Assembly: GCA_018826895.1 (NCBI GenBank)
Contig: JAHJYA010000072.1
Span: 1 to 53,646 of the forward strand
Origin: Gammaproteobacteria bacterium
GTDB taxonomy: Bacteria > Pseudomonadota > Gammaproteobacteria > Pseudomonadales > Pseudomonadaceae
Reading direction: 5' to 3'
Length of the DNA: 53,646 nt
Part shown: positions 48,572 to 53,646 of the stretch, in pieces
Layout of the letters: each line of letters starts with the position of its first letter
Position numbering within the stretch: the stretch's first letter is position 1
Notes under the pieces: generated by a model
The model's database searches: none
Told to the model about the DNA's origin: nothing
The model's input: only the letters and a program-made list of their open reading frames with translations
Program-made: the position numbers and the translations under genes

Positions 48572-48865
48572 TCACATATTTTGTATGTCATCTGGCCCCA
48601 AATAGACTATGTCGACCATGTTGCCGTTTCGTGCCATCTTCGCACGCACCAGTCCGGCTCGTGCGGGATTTAACGCAGCCTGAACCGTACCAAGCGGTGC
48701 GCCATCTGCTGCAAGAACGCGTGGTTGGCCGGCCCACTCGTAAATCTGAACAGGAGTTTCTGGAGGCGGGGGCGCGCCGAGCCATTCAACAGGTGCCTGA
48801 TATTGTCGGTTAGCCCAAGTTTGTTGATCTCGGGGAGAGAAGCATTTCAAAAACTCTGCCCACAT
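48572..48865 (-). CDS. Hypothetical 97-residue protein (possibly the 3' part of a lost gene)
   Basis: I do not recognise this protein. It starts MWAEFLKCFSPRDQQTWANR and ends VDIVYLGPDDIQNM, with a proline-rich middle (WLGAPPPPETPVQIYEWAGQ) and a plausible folded C-terminal half. Codon use looks like a real gene of the island. It is on the same strand as the CHAT gene and 214 bp upstream of it. There is no good ribosome site before the ATG. The start codon abuts, head to head, the start of the plus-strand nuclease gene, so one or both are probably truncated at this junction. Confidence 0.45.
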   Translation of the reverse strand: MWAEFLKCFSPRDQQTWANRQYQAPVEWLGAPPPPETPVQIYEWAGQPRVLAADGAPLGTVQAALNPARAGLVRAKMARNGNMVDIVYLGPDDIQNM

Positions 48866-50247
48866 TGGTGTTGCGCGAGATCGAATATGAGTTAGACGCA
48901 GAGTATTCGGACTCTTACAACAACGAGGCGATTCGCAAAGTGCGCTCATCTGGTGACTGGATGTGGGAGGTCTTAGCTGTCCCACTCCTAGCCCGGCTAG
49001 GACACCCCATCAAAACCCTCGAGGCGCTGCAGCGAGTGTTGGGCATCGTACAGAACTCGTCAGTTGATGATGAAACCTTGGCGGATCTTGCTTCCAAGCG
49101 AGCAGTGGAAGAAGTCGACCTGGAAATGGCGCCGAGCTGGTACGCCGTGTGGATCGGCACGAATCCTGGGATTGCTATCCTAGCGCTGGCTGCCCGAATC
49201 GACTCGCTGCCATCAGACGCAGAAAAGGCGAAGTTCGCGATGCTTTGCTTGACGGCCATCGTGGGGAGCCACACTAACAGCCGCTGCCGCCAGAACTACA
49301 AAACGGTAGAGCATGCCAAGACTCTGTACCTGCTGACCCATACTCATGTACGGATCGAGGATGACATTGACCGGACGGGGGGAGGTGTCTACTCACCAGG
49401 CCTGAGAGACGACGCCCAAGACGCTCGTGATGGACTTCTGGCATTCATTCGCGAGACGCCGGGGAAGGAAGCATTTCTTGCCTTGGAGGAAATCGCCCAC
49501 GCACATCCCGCGGAACGGCTGCGGCCATGGAGCGCTTATTACGCGCAGCAGAAAGCTACGGCTGATTCGCAGACGCCACCCTGGGAACCCGCAAAGGTCA
49601 TCGAATTCCATAACTCATTGGAAAGCACGCCGTCCACCCATCGAGAACTCTGGAACTTGGCCATCGATCGGCTGCTGGATTTGAAGCATGATCTCGAAGA
49701 TGGCGACTCGAGCTACGCGGAGCTTTTGTTACTGACCAATCAGGAAACCTCCGTCCGGAAGTTCATTGGTAACTGGTTGAGAGATCGCGCGGCCGGGCGG
49801 TACGTCATTCCGCAGGAAGAGCAGCTGGCTGACGACAAGCGCCCTGATTACCGATTCGAGAACAGCCAGGTGTACGCGCCAGTACCCGTGGAGCTGAAGC
49901 TGTCGCAAAACTGGAGTGGGCCTGCACACTTCGAACGGCTCGAGAATCAGCTCTGCAGAGACTATCTGCGCGATGTCAGCTCAAGCTGCGGCATCTTTTT
50001 GATTGTCGATCATGGCGGCCAGGCTACCTGGGAGACCCCGAACGAGGGGCCGGTAAGGTTTGAAGGCCTCGTCACGGCACTGCAGGAGCACTGGCTGACC
50101 ATTGCCTGGAGGTTTCCCAGCGTTGAGGACATCCAGGTCATCGGAATTGATCTTACTAAGCGAGGGGGGCGGGCAGCGTTGAAAGCCATAGAGGCCAACC
50201 GAGCTCAAGTGGAGGCGACCCGAGGGGGCAGTGGGATGAAGCCTTGA
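48865..50247 (+). CDS. Protein with C-terminal PD-(D/E)XK nuclease domain, probably 5'-truncated
   Basis: The 460-codon frame begins with TTG at 48865 (next ATG at 48961) and is open back to 48814 with no good start or ribosome site. Residues 1-300 look alpha-helical, without a visible NTPase motif. The C-terminal 150 residues carry a PD-(D/E)XK-like core: KRPDYRFEN (Asp), VPVELKLSQNW (Glu-x-Lys) and LENQLCRDYLRD (Gln...Tyr). The sequence reads like the C-terminal part of a larger defence-type protein whose N-terminal portion has been lost. It could be inactive, or a free-standing nuclease. It ends 428 bp before the 55-codon gene. Confidence 0.6.
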   Translation: MVLREIEYELDAEYSDSYNNEAIRKVRSSGDWMWEVLAVPLLARLGHPIKTLEALQRVLGIVQNSSVDDETLADLASKRAVEEVDLEMAPSWYAVWIGTNPGIAILALAARIDSLPSDAEKAKFAMLCLTAIVGSHTNSRCRQNYKTVEHAKTLYLLTHTHVRIEDDIDRTGGGVYSPGLRDDAQDARDGLLAFIRETPGKEAFLALEEIAHAHPAERLRPWSAYYAQQKATADSQTPPWEPAKVIEFHNSLESTPSTHRELWNLAIDRLLDLKHDLEDGDSSYAELLLLTNQETSVRKFIGNWLRDRAAGRYVIPQEEQLADDKRPDYRFENSQVYAPVPVELKLSQNWSGPAHFERLENQLCRDYLRDVSSSCGIFLIVDHGGQATWETPNEGPVRFEGLVTALQEHWLTIAWRFPSVEDIQVIGIDLTKRGGRAALKAIEANRAQVEATRGGSGMKP

Positions 50248-50675
50248 GTTAATCGGGGCTCTGGTCACTGAGAAATAAGTGCCACGACCAAGACGCAATG
50301 TTTTATAGGTCTGATTGAGTGACGATGGCAAGACTCCAATCGTCACCAGCTCACTGAGCATGATGATATCGCTCGGGCGCAACCCTTTTTGAGCCGACCT
50401 TGTTTCAGGGTAACCGTCCGGCCATCCCGCGTTACGGTGCCTTCCGATAACTCGTTCCCACACGTTCATTCAGTCGTGATTGAGATATCGGGAGCAACGG
50501 GACAGGCTACTGGCTGATTTTGAATGACCCACATGTTGCCTCCGAAATCACCCGTAAGGTCATCATTTTTTGAATGCTAGGGTGGGTCAATGAATTCCGG
50601 TAGCCTGGTTCACAATCCCATCAGCGCCGACAGACAGTGATCATTGGCGCTGCCCAGTAACCAGGAGTGGACGGC
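50248..50675. other. 428-bp non-coding region with inverted repeats
   Basis: No credible gene is seen. TGACCCAC (50525-50532) and GTGGGTCA (50582-50589) are a perfect 8-bp inverted repeat with a 49-bp spacer. A second hairpin has arms CAGCGCC (50622-50628) and GGCGCTG (50646-50652). The first pair could be ends of a small decayed insertion; the second lies just upstream of the 55-codon gene and could be a terminator or regulatory hairpin. Confidence 0.4.
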
Positions 50676-50843
50676 ATGTTGGTGAAGCTTGACCTGAATA
50701 CAAATGACCTCGAAACCCTGCTCAGGCAAGCGCGAGGATTTCACCCCGAAATGGATGATGCGCGAGAGAAGCAGCGTCTCACAGAGGCTCTCGACCAGCT
50801 GGCCGACGCTTTGGAAATGGCAATGGGTCAGTCACAGCTATAA
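50676..50843 (+). CDS. Small 55-residue acidic helical protein upstream of the Septu-like pair
   Basis: This frame encodes 55 residues, starting MLVKLDLNTNDLETLLRQAR and ending ADALEMAMGQSQL. A clear AGGAG (50663-50667) lies eight bases before the ATG, and codon use is gene-like. The protein is acidic, with two amphipathic helices separated by GFHPEMDD, and no membrane segment. I do not recognise a family. It ends 151 bp before the ptuA-like ATG on the same strand and might be a regulator, antitoxin-like or accessory partner, or unrelated. Confidence 0.6.
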   Translation: MLVKLDLNTNDLETLLRQARGFHPEMDDAREKQRLTEALDQLADALEMAMGQSQL

Positions 50844-50994
50844 AAGCCATCTACACGGCACTGCAAGGCATGGCATGGCATTATGCCTCTATCGATCTGG
50901 GCTGGTTAATCAGTCCAATCTCCAGACGCGCATGATGGCGCCTGCGACCACGCACCTTGCATTCGAATTCATGTTGATGTTTATAAGGACTTAA

Positions 50995-52554
50995 ATGGAC
51001 TTTTACGTTGTTGGTCGAGATGATCGATTTCCCCCGACCGCCAGAAACTGCGCATATTTAAAATATGACCGATGGAACGACTATGATTTCGTGACGATGT
51101 TTTACGTCATCATCTACGACCAAAGCGGCGTCGAGCATGACTTAGGGAATGTGAAGATAGGTTTTCGCGGGCAGACCAAAGACACCAGTACCATGTCGAA
51201 GCTGCAGCGTCACTTTCCTGAACTGTCGGATGAGTTCTTTTCTCTTGGCAATAACGTTGAGTACTACAACAAGCTTGCCAACAGCGTACCTAAGCCGCTC
51301 GCAAAAGAGTACGTAGCGGGCATGAGAGATCTCGCGGCAAACCCTGAATTGCTTGAAAGCGTGATCGATGAGGAAGTTCTTTCTATATCACTGCTACGAG
51401 ACGTGAGTCTGCCGAGCATCAAGCAGCAGTTCGTGCGCGTCTTGAGCGGTGGTGCGGTACGTACGAACTATGACTTCATTTATGAGAAATCAGGAGGGGA
51501 GGATACGGCAGGCATTGAGCTGAAATTCAGTGTGGAAGCCGACTCGGCACCTTCCAGCAATGTCCATGCACTCATTGGGCGAAATGGCATTGGTAAAACA
51601 ACGATTCTCAACGGGATCGTAAAGGCCGCTCTCGGCCAGAGGAATACTCAAGATAGGCTGTACCATACTGGGCAGTGGCATATGGAGCGTATTCCCATCA
51701 CGCGTGAATATTTCAGCAGCGTGGTCTCTGTGTCCTTTAGTGCCTTTGACCCATTCAGTCCGCCGCCAGATCAACCTGACCCATCAAAGGGCACATGCTT
51801 TTATTACGTGGGCTTGAAACGCCCCACTGAGCATGGTTACGAACTGAAGGGATCTTCGGAGCTTAAAAGCGAATATGTGAAGGCACTGCAAGCGTGCTTC
51901 AGAGATGATTATAAAAGGCGCATGTGGGAAAAAGCCGTAAAGAGCCTGCAGTCGGATGACAATTTTGCCCAGATGGAAATGCTGACCCAGGTGGAGCTGT
52001 CGAGTGCCAAGTACATTGATGCAGCCGAATTGCTTTTTTCCACGCTCAGCTCGGGGCATGCCATCGTCCTCCTGACCATTGCCAAGTTGGTTGAGCGGGT
52101 AGAGGAGAAAACACTGGTTCTGCTGGACGAGCCCGAAAGCCACCTTCATCCGCCTTTGCTGTCCGCTTTCATCAGGGCCCTGAACGATTTGATGCTCGAT
52201 CGCAATGGCGTGGCAATCATTGCCACACATTCGCCCGTCGTGCTTCAGGAGATTCCGTCCTCCTGTGCCTGGAAAGTCAATCGAAAGGGGCTCTCTGCCG
52301 CCGCCAAACGCCCGCAAATTGAGACATTTGGAGAAAATGTTGGCGTACTGACGCGCGAAGTCTTCGGCTTGGAAGTTCAGCTGTCCGGTTTTCACACCAT
52401 TCTTCAGGCTGCGGTAGACGAAGGCGAAACGTTTGACAAAATTCTTCGGAAATTTGATGGGAGATTAGGCTTCGAGGCCCAAGCTATCCTGCGAGCGCTT
52501 ATTGCAGACCGTGACTCGAAGGCGAACGACAGTCATTCGAAGTCGACCCCATGA
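50995..52554 (+). CDS. ptuA: Septu PtuA-like AAA/ABC-type ATPase with long N-terminal domain
   Basis: This 519-residue protein is an SMC/ABC-like ATPase: Walker A GRNGIGKT (195-202), signature LSSGHAIVL (351-359), Walker B TLVLLDEPESHLHP (373-386) and the switch histidine in IIATHSPVV (408-416). Walker A is unusually far in: the first 190 residues form a separate domain I do not recognise. AAGGA lies five bases before the ATG. The gene overlaps the HNH gene by four bases, the PtuA-PtuB arrangement of Septu anti-phage systems. A retron-linked PtuAB is excluded here because no reverse transcriptase gene is present. Related AAA-HNH pairs outside Septu are the alternative. Confidence 0.78.
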   Translation: MDFYVVGRDDRFPPTARNCAYLKYDRWNDYDFVTMFYVIIYDQSGVEHDLGNVKIGFRGQTKDTSTMSKLQRHFPELSDEFFSLGNNVEYYNKLANSVPKPLAKEYVAGMRDLAANPELLESVIDEEVLSISLLRDVSLPSIKQQFVRVLSGGAVRTNYDFIYEKSGGEDTAGIELKFSVEADSAPSSNVHALIGRNGIGKTTILNGIVKAALGQRNTQDRLYHTGQWHMERIPITREYFSSVVSVSFSAFDPFSPPPDQPDPSKGTCFYYVGLKRPTEHGYELKGSSELKSEYVKALQACFRDDYKRRMWEKAVKSLQSDDNFAQMEMLTQVELSSAKYIDAAELLFSTLSSGHAIVLLTIAKLVERVEEKTLVLLDEPESHLHPPLLSAFIRALNDLMLDRNGVAIIATHSPVVLQEIPSSCAWKVNRKGLSAAAKRPQIETFGENVGVLTREVFGLEVQLSGFHTILQAAVDEGETFDKILRKFDGRLGFEAQAILRALIADRDSKANDSHSKSTP

Positions 52555-53408
52555 AGAGAATGAATATTCAGGACTACGAGCCTGACTTCTCCTTCCGCCA
52601 ATGTGTATCGGCAATTAACGAAGTATCTGACAGAGATCGGATGCTGAGCGAAATAGAATTTTTCAAGACCGCGGCGCTGGCTTACCTTGAGCATGCAAAA
52701 GCAGGCTCAGCCTGTACGATTCCTCCTTTACGAACAGCGAGAGGGGAGGATCCAATTGTCGTCGCTGACATAAAAAAGTCCGAGCTTGTCAAACTGTATG
52801 AATACTACATGGTGAAACGAGAGCCTGGACGCTCCCTTTATAACGCCATTCTAGTATCTGCTCATGATGTTTGCCCTCTTTGTGGGCTCGCTACGGATGT
52901 TAAGACACTCGATCATTATCTGCCAAAGGCAAACTACCCGCAGCTTTCCGTGCTGCCTTACAATCTCGTGCCTGCCTGTAGGGACTGCAATACTGATAAG
53001 GGCAATCCGATCATCACCGATCCTGCGCAACAGCATATCCACCCTTATTACGATCAGGCGTGCTTCCACGAGGACACATGGATCAAAGCCGAGGTCACTC
53101 ACGAAACGCCCTGCGCTATTCAGTATAAAGTGTGCCCGCCTGATGAGTGGCTGGAGGTGAATAAAAAGCGAGCTTCGAATCACTTCGATTTTTTCAACAT
53201 CGCACGGCGTTATCGAGTGCGCGCTGCCGAAGACTTGGGAACCCTGGTTGATCAGCGAAGAGGCCATATGAAAAACCTGGCGCCTGAGGTGTTCCGTGAG
53301 CAACTGCGTTCCGTTGCGCAAAGCCAAAGCCTGCCCGCTAATCATTGGAGAAAGGTCATGTATAGGGCTTTGGTGGATGATGAATGGTTCTGCAGTGCTG
53401 AGTTATGA
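52551..53408 (+). CDS. ptuB: Septu PtuB-like HNH endonuclease
   Basis: This 285-residue protein has an HNH nuclease core with a structural zinc site: Cys108-Pro-Leu-Cys111, the catalytic Asp121-His122 in LDHYLPKANYP, Asn138 in YNLVPACRDCN, and Cys143/Cys146. The HPYYD stretch follows at 164-168. It starts four bases inside the ATPase gene and is therefore co-translated with it. In Septu systems the ATPase and HNH proteins form a complex that attacks phage or host nucleic acid. All expected catalytic residues are intact. Confidence 0.8.
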   Translation: MKRMNIQDYEPDFSFRQCVSAINEVSDRDRMLSEIEFFKTAALAYLEHAKAGSACTIPPLRTARGEDPIVVADIKKSELVKLYEYYMVKREPGRSLYNAILVSAHDVCPLCGLATDVKTLDHYLPKANYPQLSVLPYNLVPACRDCNTDKGNPIITDPAQQHIHPYYDQACFHEDTWIKAEVTHETPCAIQYKVCPPDEWLEVNKKRASNHFDFFNIARRYRVRAAEDLGTLVDQRRGHMKNLAPEVFREQLRSVAQSQSLPANHWRKVMYRALVDDEWFCSAEL

Positions 53409-53483
53409 ATCGAGCCGTAGTTATCGCAGCAGGACTGATGGCCCGGGAGCGTAAGCTTTGACCACCAAGGTGGTCGTGAACAA

Positions 53484-53646
53484 GTGAATGAGTGGCAGGG
53501 CGCCAAGCCAGCGGCCGATGCTTTTGTCCAGTTTGAGTTGAGGCGCCTACCACTTGGTACCGCGCCGCAACTCATGACCGACGCACATGAGTCGAAGGAC
53601 GACGGAGCATCCACCGTCTTTTCAGAGCAGGTCTGTATGTCAACCT
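53484..53646 (+). CDS. Possible start of a further gene, cut by the window edge
   Basis: A frame beginning GTG at 53484 is open to the window end: (M)NEWQGAKPAADAFVQFELRR, then LPLGTAPQLMTDAHESKDDG. AAGGTGG lies about ten bases upstream, partly inside a small hairpin GACCACC AA GGTGGTC (53460-53475). It has gene-like codon use, but too little is visible to name it. It could be a third member of the Septu-like locus or an unrelated gene. Confidence 0.35.
   Translation, partial: MNEWQGAKPAADAFVQFELRRLPLGTAPQLMTDAHESKDDGASTVFSEQVCMST

Noticed and set aside
48631..48813. Plus-strand 60-codon frame in phase with the nuclease gene
   Set aside because: It ends in a stop at 48811 and is antisense to the 97-codon frame; its protein does not look like a missing N-terminus of the nuclease protein.
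49981..50469. Minus-strand 162-codon frame opening MNVWERVIGRHRNAG
   Set aside because: Most of it is antisense to the nuclease-domain gene, there is no ribosome site before the ATG, and no family is recognised. A short real gene at its 5' end cannot be fully excluded.
50704..50994. Plus-strand 96-codon frame starting MTSKPCSGKRED
   Set aside because: It is out of frame with the better-supported 55-codon gene (good ribosome site, acidic helical product) and has an irregular composition.
50844..50994. Retron non-coding RNA next to PtuAB-like genes
   Set aside because: Retron-linked PtuAB needs a reverse transcriptase gene; none is found in the window upstream of the pair.

Overview
The window is from a Pseudomonas-like gammaproteobacterium. 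This rests on the gene set and layout: a liuRABCD leucine-degradation operon, a muxABC-opmB efflux operon, mexEF-oprN, tamAB, a gluconate locus with a LacI-type regulator, and several inverted REP/REPIN-type repeats. The first 44 kb is GC-rich core DNA. From about 44 kb to the end the base composition becomes visibly more AT-rich and codon choice less biased; this part reads as an accessory (defence) island.

Layout. 0-6.2 kb (minus): liuR-liuA-liuB-liuC-liuD, preceded by an extended palindrome that is a good LiuR operator. 6.3-7.3 kb (minus): a RES/Xre toxin-antitoxin pair. 7.6-12.3 kb (plus): a gluconate locus made of a gluconokinase fused to a TRAP small permease, a TRAP large permease, a TRAP binding protein and a GntR/LacI-type repressor. 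The same operator-like dodecamer lies upstream of the first gene and inside the fusion linker. 12.3-14.6 kb: a LysR regulator divergent from an acyl-CoA dehydrogenase. 14.7-17.8 kb: a PstS-OmpA fusion, exonuclease III and a GNAT acetyltransferase. 18-23.4 kb: tamA-tamB. 23.5-25.5 kb: an AGCS amino-acid symporter and thiol peroxidase Tpx, followed by a clear terminator. 25.7-34.6 kb: muxA-muxB-muxC-opmB with a REPIN between muxB and muxC. 34.6-37.7 kb (minus): an orphan TRAP binding protein, a glycosyltransferase and dsbB. 38-43.8 kb (minus): mexE-mexF-oprN with a strong terminator.

Accessory part, 44-53.6 kb. An EamA/DMT permease is flanked by two imperfect 42-bp direct repeats. It is followed by a decayed IS630 transposase fragment. 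Then come an 851-residue TPR-CHAT caspase-like protease, a small 97-codon reading frame, a probably 5'-truncated protein with a C-terminal PD-(D/E)XK nuclease domain, a 55-codon small gene, and an ATPase plus HNH nuclease pair that is a Septu (PtuA/PtuB)-like system with an unusually long N-terminal domain on the ATPase. The best candidates for undescribed biology are the TPR-CHAT locus with its odd neighbours, the 55-codon gene with the extended PtuA-like protein, and the operator embedded in the coding linker of the gluconokinase-TRAP fusion.

All family calls come from reading the translated sequence and from recalled family knowledge. No searches were run.
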